From: Rozella allomycis CSF55
Lineage: Eukaryota > Rozellomycota
Assembly: GCA_000442015.1 (NCBI GenBank)
Contig: KE560757.1
Coordinates: 4,101 to 56,601 of the forward strand
Length of the DNA stretch: 52,501 nt
Direction: 5' to 3'
Shown: piece after piece, positions 9,557 through 19,730 of the stretch
Layout: each line of letters opens with the position of its first letter
Position numbering within the stretch: position 1 is the first letter of the stretch
Translations under genes and position numbers: made by a program
The notes under the pieces: model-generated
Database searches by the model: none
What the model was told of the DNA's origin: nothing
Seen by the model: the letters and a program-made list of their open reading frames with translations, nothing else

Positions 9557-12090
9557 TCAAACTTTGTCTTCGCTTGCATAAGCCATTAAACTTTTATCTG
9601 AACTAAAAGCAAGATCAATGTATTTAGCCAAGATGTACCTATTTTTAAGTTCTCTTCGATCTGCCGGGCTAGGCTTTGTGCAAGGAGGCAAGGTACCTTC
9701 ATAAATAGAATTGAAACGCGTGTTGCCCATTGATTTCATGTATTGAATAACACTGGGAGTCCAGCTTTGAGTATCAAGAGTAAAGGATCGAACTTTAGAT
9801 ATGTGAGAGCCTAGAGAGCGATGTATTCCTGAGCATTCTAATCGATGTTGTGAAATATAATTTAATACCTATACATAAAAGGATGCCAAGATTAATTGAA
9901 GCCCAATCAGGATTTTTCGCTCCGCAGTCTGCACAGATTAGATTTCCTTGATCGATATCACGTAGTTCTTGTAAAATATTATCCAAAGGCGTGATTTGAA
10001 GATTTTCAATATTAAGATGATTTAATTCGTGGTTGCTGTTCGCTAAGTGGGCTAAATTGTCTTGCGAACTGGTCCCATTAAGGAGTGATTCGATCGCATT
10101 TGAGATTACATGTATCCAAGAAAGCATTTCCTCTTGTGACGTAGCTTGAAAGACTCTTTTGAACTGTGGAGATATCAGTTCAAAGCAGAATCTTCTCTCT
10201 GTATTTCTTGCTTCTCTAACAGTGCTGAAACGAAGATCGTAGCTTGTATGGATTCGCATGTTTTCTTTCCAATTGGTGTATTCTTGTAATTGACCTCCAG
10301 AAACGACGCACCATAATTTCTTCCAGTGACCGGTAGTTCCAGGGGGTCCATTTCGGAAAATATAAAGGAAACCTTCCTTCCTTCTACCTTGATTAGTGAC
10401 TTCATTGTGATCGTGATACTCTAAATCTCTAAATCCTTTAAACTTGTTTTCTTCCTCGTCAAAAACGTTTTCAATATTGTGGCTAGGGGTCAGGGGTGAT
10501 GCTATTCCATTCGTTAAAATTCTCGTTTCCAATAGCTTTCTCTTTTCTTCTCTTTCTTTAAGTTGATGGACCATATTTTTTGTATTTTCGTCAACATGTT
10601 TTGTTAATGTCTGCAAATCTTGTTCAAGATCTTTGAAAATAATTGAGCAGCGATGATGGAATTGCGCCTTCTTTTCTTCAAATGCAGAAATGTAATACAA
10701 AATTTCTTGTTCTTTCCTTCCATGTAAATCTTGCATGTAAGAAAAATATTCAAAGCGTTTTAAATCAAAGCTTGACTTTTTATTGTGATATTTTTGATCA
10801 TAAGCTGATCGTTTCTTGTCTTCACTTTTCATTGAAAGATATTTTGAGAGAAAAGAGTAATATTCGTCTGATTCTTGCTGATAATCTTTTCTTTTCGGAT
10901 CAGCATTTTTTATGTCAGCCTCATATAGCCGTTTAAGAGGATCTAACAATAAAGCTTGCATTTGATTAAAATAATTCCTTCTAATTTCACCATATTTCTG
11001 ATTGTATTTCAATAAATAAGAATGAGCTTCTACTAAACTTGACATTTGACCTATCGCATCAATAAAGACGATTTCGGCTTCATCAAATTGCCTTCCAATA
11101 TCAATCATCGATTGCAATGATTTTATAATCCTTTTCATGTTTTGTTTTAAAGCAGAGGTTCTTTTTTCCATTTGTTGTACCGTGGCTCTAAAAACCGGTC
11201 CATCATCAAATTCTGCGTCTTCAACCGCTTGTTTTCTTTCCGCGACTTCGATATTTTGTTTTGAAAAAGATTCTTCTAAATGAAACACCATAAAATTATG
11301 GATTACCTNATCCTCAACCGCCTGTTTTCTTTCTGCAACTTCGTTATTTTGTTTTGAAAATGATTCTTCTAAACGAAATACCATAAAATTATGGATTACC
11401 TCTTGAATGACCTGTAATGTCATCCACCAATTGAAGATTATCAATCGAAGCACCTAGCTCGGAATCGGATTCATCGCGTAAATTTATTGCATCTTTAAGC
11501 CTGCAACTACCTGTAAAAAACATAAACGTAGACAAAGGCTCATATTCGTTTGTTTCTTCGTTAAAGTGCAGAAAAGTACACACATTAGTATTGGACCTAT
11601 CAAGAGGCGAATACATCCAATTCCATTCGAAGCTTTCATCATTATTTATGGAAACTACTTTTGAATAATCCAATTTTGAAAAATCATTAGGATCACTTAA
11701 TAAAATAGTGTGATCGGAATCAATGAGCTATAAAACAAGGAATATCAAATTACATCGATCTTTCTATTATGACAAGTATATAACAAGTCGTGTAATTGAT
11801 CGCCTGAAACAGTGTGAACAAACATCAACTTTTTTATACCCTTATCTTTCCTGAACTTGACTTTAATGCTTAAATTGTTATCGGGTATTTCAATAAATTG
11901 GTTTTGGTAAATTGAAATTGTTGGCATCGCTTCACAGTCAACAATTCTAAATGATAAAGGTGATACATCCAGAGTGTGCTTCTGGTCATTAAATACACTA
12001 ATCAAATTAATAGAGACTATAAAATGTTATAAAAGGTACTAAATTACATCTTTCAGAGGAATCAAGAACAAATAGAGATGCAATATTCAT
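9557..12090 (-). CDS. BAR-PH-ArfGAP protein (Csx2/ACAP-like centaurin)
   Basis: GTPase-activating protein for Arf GTPases with membrane-curvature and phosphoinositide binding. The ATG at 12090 opens exon 1 (MNIASLFVLDSSERF); introns at 12017-12047, 11728-11753, 11369-11399 and 9838-9868 (26-31 nt) join the rest. An N-terminal region of about 190 residues with no family I recognise precedes a BAR coiled coil (FDDGPVFRATVQQMEKR onward). A PH domain starts at KEGFLYIFRNG and ends SWIHVISNAI. The ArfGAP zinc finger has the C-x2-C-x16-C-x2-C spacing (CADCG...CIECSG, across the last intron) and GIHRSLGSHISKVRS carries the arginine finger. No ankyrin repeats follow; the protein ends 70-80 residues later. 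An N at 11309 lies between two copies of about 84 bp that include one intron, probably an assembly join rather than a real duplication. Confidence 0.9.
11226..11400. repeat. Direct copies of about 84 bp flanking N at 11309
   Basis: Bases 11226-11308 and 11317-11400 are the same stretch of the ArfGAP gene, including its 31-nt third intron. By eye they differ at about 8 positions, most of them silent in the protein. The N between them and the gain of a duplicated exon that the BAR domain does not need suggest two overlapping contig ends, possibly two alleles, placed side by side. Confidence 0.7.
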
Positions 12091-12138
12091 GTGCTGTGGC
12101 TCAGTTGCGAGAAATGAAATTCCATTAAATATATTTAT

Positions 12139-13614
12139 TTATTCGATTACCAATTCAGGCAAAGGAGGGATCTCAGGATATACCATTGGTTCGTCTTTGT
12201 TCTTTGAATCCATTATTTGTTGGGTTCCAACCACCCCGAGTGCAAACGTTCCGGTTGAATATGCTGCTATTCTTCCATATCTTTTCCACAATGACTTTTT
12301 GTTAGATCCTCCATCTGTTACTTGTCCGTCAGAGGAATGGCCTTGGCCGGGTGTACCTGCATCTGGAGTTTGAGTACCTTGATTGGCAACAGATGGTGCT
12401 TGAGAATCAGAGATTTCACTATGAGGATATGAGGGTCCAAAGCCTTGTGGTGCTGGCGCGTCGGCTGTATGGTGTACTCCACCGTTAGGCTGGTCCACAA
12501 AATGAGGATAATTTGGTCCAACTCCCTGGTCGTGATTTTGCAAAGGTGCTCCATTTTGTTGATTCATTTGATGTTGTTCAAATTGAGGTCTTTGCGTTGT
12601 TTGCACGTGAGTTGATTGAGGCATTTGAGCATGTTCTCCATTCATGTTTGCTGATGCTTGATGAGGCGGTACAATCTGCTGAGTGAATACAGCTTGGCCT
12701 TGATGGTTAGGTCTTGCTGCTGGAAGAACTGTTTGCGTTACTCCTGCAAGCGGTGCTGCAACGTGATCTCCGTTATCAGAGCCAGCATAAAAATCGTGCA
12801 TGTCAACCACCGAAGAAGCATCATCTCGGACTTCAGGTTTCTTTGCTGGTCCATTCGTAGTATCTTTCACAAGTTTAGCCTTTTCAACGGATCTGTTCAA
12901 CTCATTCGTGAATTTCTTGTGTTCAGTAGACCAAACCATGTCGGACCAGGTTTTGCCAGTAGATTTTCTTTTTGTAGCGATTTCTTCCAGAATGCGGTAT
13001 TGCTCGATTTTCTCTTGCAGTTTCAATTTTTGATCTTCATTTGTTGTCTTACTCTTGTCCGCTAGAGCAGCTTCTGTCTCGGTCTTTTTGGTAGCCATCA
13101 GATCTTTGAATGCGAGTACCTTTTCTTCGTCAGTCTTTGCATCACGTAATTTCTTGTATGCTGCATTTCTTTCTTGTGACATTTGCTCTAATTTATCATT
13201 CTTGAAAGTTTTAGAGCCTTTGGTGTCTTGTTTGAGAACATTGTATCCATGTTCCTTTTGAGCATCTTTAATATGCCACTGAAGGGAATCGTGTAAACTC
13301 TTTTGATCGTCAGCAGATAATTTATCGTAACGGCCCAAGTTTTCTAAAAGTCTTTCCTCGTGGATCGGCAATTCATGGCCTGCAACTTGGCCCTGTTTCT
13401 TTTCGTGTACTCTGCTCTTAAGATAGTCTGAAAACAGTTTCGTGTGTTTGCCGTTTTCGCCGATACTTGCCTTGTGCACTTGAAATTTTGACACTGGGGT
13501 GCGACTGTTTCGCATGAGACCGGATATCAATGCCTGATTTGGAGTTGGTGTGTTCGTGAGAGGATATGCTGTTGCATAAACTGCTATGAGGGTTATATGT
13601 AATAAATAATTCAT
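12139..13614 (-). CDS. Orphan secreted Gln/Pro/His-rich protein with C-terminal membrane segment
   Basis: 491 residues, single exon; I recognise no family. Visible parts: a signal peptide (MNYLLHITLIAVYATAYPLT); a highly charged, helix-prone region at about 45-255 rich in K, E, Q and D (probable coiled coil); a low-complexity linker at about 260-430 rich in Q, P, H, N and G with two loose copies of a G-[VF]-GP-x-YPH unit; and a basic patch KKSLWKRYGR followed by a hydrophobic stretch (IAAYSTGTFALGVVGTQQIM, about 448-467) and an acidic proline-rich tail. This predicts a type I surface protein with a stalk-like ectodomain, or a secreted protein held in the membrane. A wall, adhesin or host-interface role is possible but is inference only. 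Confidence 0.8.
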   Translation of the reverse strand: MNYLLHITLIAVYATAYPLTNTPTPNQALISGLMRNSRTPVSKFQVHKASIGENGKHTKLFSDYLKSRVHEKKQGQVAGHELPIHEERLLENLGRYDKLSADDQKSLHDSLQWHIKDAQKEHGYNVLKQDTKGSKTFKNDKLEQMSQERNAAYKKLRDAKTDEEKVLAFKDLMATKKTETEAALADKSKTTNEDQKLKLQEKIEQYRILEEIATKRKSTGKTWSDMVWSTEHKKFTNELNRSVEKAKLVKDTTNGPAKKPEVRDDASSVVDMHDFYAGSDNGDHVAAPLAGVTQTVLPAARPNHQGQAVFTQQIVPPHQASANMNGEHAQMPQSTHVQTTQRPQFEQHQMNQQNGAPLQNHDQGVGPNYPHFVDQPNGGVHHTADAPAPQGFGPSYPHSEISDSQAPSVANQGTQTPDAGTPGQGHSSDGQVTDGGSNKKSLWKRYGRIAAYSTGTFALGVVGTQQIMDSKNKDEPMVYPEIPPLPELVIE

Positions 13615-13806
13615 GGTGTTTCATATGAAATAGGGGTTTATATAACTTGGGGGTTCTAAAAATAGATATGAAACTGATGTGTGATTGGTTCAAAATAGCG
13701 CGTACAGAAATAGATTACGAAACTTATTTACTTTGAAGTATATTTTGCGATTATAAATAAATACATTATACTACTGTTAAAATAAAGAATTCAAATAGCA
13801 ATTTAT

Positions 13807-16800
13807 TTAAAAATCATCGTTATCTTCATTGATATCTTCTAATTTCATATTTTCCATATCAAGATCTTCTAAAAAGTCATCTCTTGTACCGGTAGTATTC
13901 ACTTCAAGACTCATGTTATCAGATCTGCCGTCAGTGCTTTTCTACATTAAAGAAATGTAACAGTGGTACTAGATCATCTTGGTATCTTTGAACAGAAACA
14001 TTTGAAGAAAATTTGACGGTTGAAATGGAAGGAAAAGTATTTGACGCAGCAGCTAAATTAGTGGAGATGGAATGGAATACCTTGATGGATATCTGAATTA
14101 AGAATTGATTGATAATTTTGCAAGTGGTGCCCAGAGAGAGTAGAAAACCTTTGAGAATTAATCCAAGATTCAGCATTTAGAGAAGTTTGAAGATGAGGAA
14201 ATTGATCAGGATTTGATTGAGGGTCCATGATGCGGTTGGCAATCTTTTTGGGTAAGCTTGATTTCCATTTGGAAAAGACAAGAGATAATTTTCTAAGTTA
14301 AACAAAATCATAATAAATACAAGGGACAATAAGATTGGGAATAAACGACGGCTTCACTGAATCTCTGAGACTTGACTAGAAGATTGATAATTTTGTCGTG
14401 GTTGTGGGTTAGAAAGTAGGCATTAAAAGCAATGTTATCTTGATTCAATTCTTCAGCTGTTTGAGCTAAGCGTAAAAGACCATTTGAATCACCAGATGCT
14501 TGATAAAGAATTAAAAGAGTTGAAAAGTCATTTGATTTCCATAAAGCTTTTTCAGCCAATTCAAAATTCCAGTCAGATAGAGCAGCGTCAGCTAGTTGAC
14601 GCCATTTGGAATCATTTGAAGGATCTTTTTCAGCCAATTCAAAAGCAACTTGTAGTTTATTTAATTGTATGGAAAGATTAAAACAATGTTCTTCATCATT
14701 TGAAATTTCTAAAGCTTTTTCTTTCAATCCCTGCTTTTCCAAGAAATGAGCTAAAATATTTTTATCAGATTGAGAAATTGAAGGTAATAAAGAAAATGCA
14801 GAATTTAATTCATTTCTAAGAATAAAAGATTTAAATGAAATAATATTTAAAGATAAAGAATAAGAAATTAAGTTTAAATCCTTGTCAGCTAAATATAATC
14901 TAGCATCCTTAGCCACATAACCCAAAATGAAAAATGGTGAATCAAACATTGAAATTGTAGAAACTTCATTTCCAACTGCATACGCCAATTTATTAGAATT
15001 TGTTGTAAAAATAAAACAATCTCCATTCCAACAGCCAGTCTTTACACTCTCATTCACTTCACAAATAAATTCAAATGATTCTTCAATCCCATCTTCTGAA
15101 ATTTCAGAATCTATTTTTAGTTTATATTCTTCAACATTCAACTTCAACACATAAAATGATTCTTCAGAAACAATAGTCAACAATTCATTATTATCACTCC
15201 AATAAACATTCTTTGCCGTAATATCAATTCTTCTTATCAATTTACATGTTTCCCAATCATAGAAACAAAGAAAATTAGAAGACTTCACTCCCAACAATAC
15301 TCCACCAAATAACCCTTCAGCTGAAAATGGAATCTTTAAAATCTCCTTCTCTTTAAATGATTTAAATATTTTAACAATCGACGTTGACTCTCTAATGGCA
15401 TACTCATTCGAATCCAATGACCAAACAAATTCCAACGCTGTTCCATAACTTTTATTTCTCCATGCTAAAGACGTATAAATTGTATATTCTCCATCTCCAC
15501 AAACTACAACAAACCTTCCATTTGGACTATGCTGAAGATTTTGTGCATACACTTCACTGTTACCCATCTCCTTTACATTCAAATTCAATCTCTCTCCATC
15601 TTTAATCTCTTCCACATTCTTCACATTCGCTGACATGATTTCATTATTCTTTGCCCACACAATCTTCCCACTGGAATCCATACTCATAGTTGGCTCTTCC
15701 TTTCCTATCTTTATAACAACAGTCCCCTCATCATATCCAAATCCCATAACATTCATCCCCTTCAAATAACACAAACTCCATCCCCTCTCAAACGAATAAT
15801 TCAACGTATTCTCCAATCGAAACGTCCCAGAGTTCCACATCCTAATCGTCCCATCCTCTCCAGCTGATATTATCAACGGCAAATCAGGATGAAAACAAAC
15901 TGCAGACACATTGTTACTATGCGCACTCAACGTCTGCAAACAACACTTGTTCTGATAATCCCACACTTTCACAGTTCTTTCACTCCTTTAAAATCATCTT
16001 ACTTGTCATCAGATCCAGACACCAAATACGGCTTATCGCCCCCATNCTATGCGCACTCAACGTCTGCAAACAACATTTGTTCTGATAATCCCACACTTTC
16101 ACAGTTCTTTCAATCTAATCAAATAATCTTACTTGTCATCAGATCCAGACACCAAATACGGCTTATCGCCCCCATGATAAAATTCAACACTATTCACACC
16201 CTTGCTATGACCTTCAAGCGTAAAATTAGGCACACTGGAATTCAAACTCCAAACTTTAATCGTCTTATCCAACGATGCAGTTGCAAATATATTCCCATCC
16301 TTGGGACTAAACACCACACTCATCACATAATGCGTATGTCCTTCAAAAGTCTATCTCTCAATCCACCGTTTCTTACCATAATACTCTTAAATCCCTTCTC
16401 CCAGTCCCACAGTCTCACAGTCATATCATCAGAACTAGACAAAATAAACGGCTTCTCCGCATGCACAGCCAAACACCTCAAATAATCCGTATGCCCTTCC
16501 ATCGTCGCAACCTTTTCATACGTATTATAGTTAATAATCCTTATCAACATATCATCAGACCCAATAACAATCCAATTCTTTCGCGTAATCCATCTCACTG
16601 CCCTAACTACCTTCAACACCACTATATTTTCTCACCTGGTGCATCAGTAACCTCAAACGTCTTTATTACGTTGGAAGTGTTGTAGTCTATTATCATCACC
16701 TGGCCATTATACATTCCTGCCAAAATCCATGGCTCGGTAGGATGAAACTCTACACTCTTGACACGTGATGAACGCTGTGATAATAGTTTCTGTTTTTATG

Positions 16801-16841
16801 CAAATTGTGCTGCTTACCTTTATATCTAGTCGCAATCCCAT
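13807..16841 (-). CDS. SEC27: Coatomer subunit beta' (beta'-COP, Sec27)
   Basis: WD-repeat subunit of the COPI coat, which binds KKxx cargo tails for Golgi-to-ER retrieval. The start at 16841 gives MGLRLDIK and then, after a 28-nt intron, [20 protein letters not shown]. Seven introns of 26-29 nt link the WD repeats ([31 protein letters not shown] blades, [13 protein letters not shown]), the second propeller and the alpha-solenoid ([20 protein letters not shown]). Three small 3' exons code for the conserved C-terminus, ending [20 protein letters not shown], the acidic tail typical of the family. Length is about 900 residues once a duplicated block around the N at 16046 is counted once; human beta'-COP has 906. 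Confidence 0.93.
15917..16175. repeat. Direct copies of about 128 bp flanking N at 16046
   Basis: Bases 15917-16045 and 16047-16175 repeat the same piece of the beta'-COP gene. The exon parts differ by about one base, while the 26-nt intron inside differs at several positions, yet both versions keep GTAAGAT at the donor and GAAAG at the acceptor. This looks like two alleles or strains joined at a contig end. Confidence 0.7.
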
Positions 16842-17102
16842 GATAGAATATCGCCAAGCCACGCCAGCTCATTAATTCATTGTAAAGAGATGAAAAGAAT
16901 TAAAAACTAAAGGTTTATTTAAACATTTTATCATTATTTCATTGTTTTATATTCAAATGTAAAAATACTACGTTTCTCAAAAATATTAGATGTTGTTTTT
17001 TACAAACACTAAAAAGATATAATTACAAAAAAGAATTCATATATTCACATAAAATAGCTAAAATTTCTATTTACAATCTGCAATTAATCTTCCGATATAG
17101 AA

Positions 17103-17486
17103 ATGCCAAATTCTACTTCAGATTCAGAAGAAACATTCATGGAAATAGGTACAAAACCCTCTTATCAACTCGCACGAAAAACTTATGAACACGCATTCGA
17201 CGCAAATCAAAGCACAACCAAAACAGTATACATTCACGGCATCTCCCAAACAGCCCGCCCTTCCACATACATCGAAACCACAAATCCAGCAGCCTCACAA
17301 ATTCAACTCACATATTCTTCAAAAACATTAATTGGCAATTGGCAGGAAAACAGGGTGCAGGAAATGCTTCCACGTTACAACTCGCAAATAAAGAACCAGG
17401 ACTACTATAAAAACGCAGTCAGGCCCAAAGACTACTCTCTTAGCTTGAAAAACTATAATCTCTCCTCCAGCTTAAGCGAAAAATAA
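17103..17486 (+). CDS. Probable ciliary/flagellar microtubule-associated protein (CFAP107-like)
   Basis: 127-residue single-exon protein, without membrane segments or signal peptide, rich in Ser, Thr, Asn and Tyr. The core SSKTLIGNWQENRVQEML resembles the x-LIGNW-x-E-x-R motif of C1orf158/CFAP107, a microtubule inner protein of motile cilia; the tyrosine-rich flanks with short polar linkers (YKNAVRPKDYSLSL) are also like such proteins. If right, it implies a flagellated stage. The match is based on one short motif from memory, so the assignment is tentative. It lies 261 bp from the divergent beta'-COP start and 75 bp before RPS21. Confidence 0.4.
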   Translation: MPNSTSDSEETFMEIGTKPSYQLARKTYEHAFDANQSTTKTVYIHGISQTARPSTYIETTNPAASQIQLTYSSKTLIGNWQENRVQEMLPRYNSQIKNQDYYKNAVRPKDYSLSLKNYNLSSSLSEK

Positions 17487-17561
17487 ATCATTATTGAAAT
17501 TTCTGAATTTTCTTGGTGAAAATTTCTTCTTCAGACCCTTGTCCAACTTGCACCGTAACTC

Positions 17562-17857
17562 ATGCAAAACAGCGAAGAAAGAATTGTTATTGGAGATCTT
17601 TACACCCCACACAAGTGGTACTTTTTTCCTTTTAATTTTGATATAGTGATGCCACCAACCGTTTGATCACCCCAAAAGATCATGCTTCTATCCAATTGAA
17701 TGTCGTTGATGTTGACGAAAATGGAGTCATGACTAAAACTTACAAGACCTATGCTCTTTCTGGATTCGTTCGCGCTCTTGGAGAAAGTGATGACTGTATC
17801 AACAGACTTGCTACTAGAGACGGATACCTCAAAAATGTCTGGTCTTATCAAAAATAA
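17562..17857 (+). CDS. RPS21: 40S ribosomal protein S21
   Basis: Small cytosolic ribosomal subunit protein (eS21). Exon 1 (17562-17617) encodes [18 protein letters not shown]; a 29-nt intron at 17618-17646 joins it through KCDATNRLI to [25 protein letters not shown]-like [17 protein letters not shown] and the end [14 protein letters not shown]. The total of 88 residues and the block order match eukaryotic S21 (MQN...VPRKCSASNRII...KDHASIQ). The start is fixed by the conserved MQN. The stop lies 55 bp from the convergent IDH1 stop. Confidence 0.95.
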
Positions 17858-17912
17858 GCATAAGCAAATAAATTGCTTTAATTAAATCTAAGAAATTGTT
17901 TTATGAAATGTT

Positions 17913-19155
17913 TTATTGACGGAAAGTAGTTTCCATACATTTTAACACTGCTTTTAGAAATTCATCAGTGTGTCCTTTTCCACCAAGATCAGGAGTTCGA
18001 ATCTATCAAATTATTTTAATAATTTTACGTCAGTGGTTTTATATACCATATATATGGCCCTGGATAATTTGATTGCTTGATCTTCAAGGCCAAGGTGTTT
18101 AAGCATAAAGCAAGCACTTAGTAGGAAAGATGTTGGATTTGCTGAATTCAGATCAACGTGATGACCGACATGTCTTGCACCCTTTTTATAATATCGTCTT
18201 CAATTTACTGGTTCAAACATGGCATACTCAGTGCCAATGTTGCAACCCGGAATAAGACCTGGACCACCAACTAGGCCAGCGCCAATGTTACTAAGAATGG
18301 AGCCATAAAGATTGGGCATGACAAGAACGTCAAATTGTTGAGGTTTGCTCACCAGCTAAATTTAATTGTAAAACCATCTGGTACCTGCATTGAAGCGTTG
18401 TCGACAATCATTTCATCATAAATTATGCCACTGGATTTGTACTCTTCAGCGACTTTCTTAAAAGTGTTGAGAAACAGTCCATCACCCAATTTCATAATAT
18501 TGGCCTTATGAATGCATGTAACCCTCTTTCTGTTATTTCTTGCTGCGTAATCAAATGCAAATCTAACTATTCTCTCACATTTCGGCGCTGTCATCACTTT
18601 AAGGGATTCGACAACCCCGGGATATGATTGATGCTCCAATCCCGAATATTCCCCTTCAGTATTTTCTCTAATTATGGTAAAGTTAACATTATGGTGTCTT
18701 GTCTCAATACCAGGGATATTTTGGACGAAAGCCATTCCAGCATAGAGATCCAGGTTTTTCCGTAACAAAACATTCAATGACGTTGGTTTTCCCAACTCCG
18801 TTGAGGTGTGAATAATACCTTTTTAACAGTAGAAACTTATAATACCTTTCAAACACACTTTTGTTCTTTTAATTGATTCAAGGGCAGCTTTGAACGTTCC
18901 TTCGTCTGATTTATAACCAGATACATTAACCTCTTCCCAATCAATAGGCAAATTGGCAGATTTGAATATCGGTTTAACAGTATTGCATAATTCTTGACCT
19001 ATTCCGTCCCCGGGTATCAATGTCACCGTAAATCGCCCTCCATATGACAATCCGCTAGTTTTTAAAGGGGACTAGTAATCAATGTTTATAGCACATACCT
19101 GAAATTTGTTGTGAGCAACAACAGTTCCATATGATTTCCTTATTATTCTCTGCAT
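17913..19155 (-). CDS. IDH1: NAD-dependent isocitrate dehydrogenase subunit 1 (mitochondrial)
   Basis: Subunit of the TCA-cycle enzyme that oxidises isocitrate to 2-oxoglutarate. Five introns (27, 27, 29, 27 and 26 nt; the first at 19072-19098) give 368 residues. The leader [18 protein letters not shown] looks like a mitochondrial presequence. Then follow [72 protein letters not shown] and EPGARHVG. The sequence between them ([18 protein letters not shown], then [11 protein letters not shown]) follows yeast Idh1, the regulatory-type subunit, more closely than the catalytic Idh2. The last intron could be read as 44 nt, but a 26-nt version leaves 18 more coding bases and fits the other introns. 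Confidence 0.93.
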
Positions 19156-19347
19156 CAAAGAAGTTGAACCAGGGTGTATAGGTGATATTTGTGAAAACAA
19201 AGTAATAGGAGAGATTATATAAAACTATTCAAAAATAATCAAAATTATCGTATATTGCACGTAATTAGTCTGTAGTCATAAACTCTTAAATGAAATTTCA
19301 TGAATCATGATATTTTTTATTGAATAAAGGCTGAAGATACTTCTTAT

Positions 19348-19689
19348 TCATTTTAATTTTACAGGAATATCAAATTTTGACGAAGGGACCAAAGTACAAG
19401 GCTTGGAGTAAACATCCGAAGGAAATTGAGGCGAAAGAAATGCAGATGTAGACGTATACTTGTTTTTGCTGTGAGAAATGTCGGGCTTTTCTTCTTATAT
19501 TACATGATAGTTCAACTTACCTTCAGTCATAACTAAAAATGGGTGCGAATGAAATGGTTGGCAGTTATATCGATGTGAAAGAGCGGACACCACCGTCGAT
19601 TCATTCTTTACTAGAATCTCTAACTCCTTTTTTGTTCTTCGAGAAAGATCGGGTTTTGTGCAAGCGTAACTTTCGTACAATGTGAACAT
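19348..19689 (-). CDS. Hypothetical 104-residue protein
   Basis: Two exons joined by a 27-nt intron (donor GTAAGT) that changes ...VMTEG to ...VMTEEEKPDISHSK. The product is soluble and basic, with a helical start (LSRRTKKELEILVKNE) and a serine/proline-rich second half (STSAFLSPQFPSDVYSKP). I recognise no family. The clean intron with a consensus donor and continuing frame supports a real gene. It lies 41 bp downstream of the siderophore-synthetase stop-side region on the same strand, and 192 bp upstream of the IDH1 start. Confidence 0.55.
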
Positions 19690-19730
19690 GGAAAAATCTC
19701 AAAGTGAGGGAAGTTAAGTATTTATTTATA

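Noticed and set aside
11226-11400. Tandem exon duplication in the ArfGAP gene
   Set aside because: The copies are separated by an N and the second is not needed by the BAR domain, so an assembly overlap is more likely.
12658-13261. Several plus-strand Ser/Phe-rich frames
   Set aside because: They are shadows of the charged coiled-coil region of the minus-strand orphan gene.
17998-18047. A 44-nt intron in IDH1
   Set aside because: A 26-nt intron ending at the same AG keeps the frame, adds plausible residues and fits the genome-wide size class.
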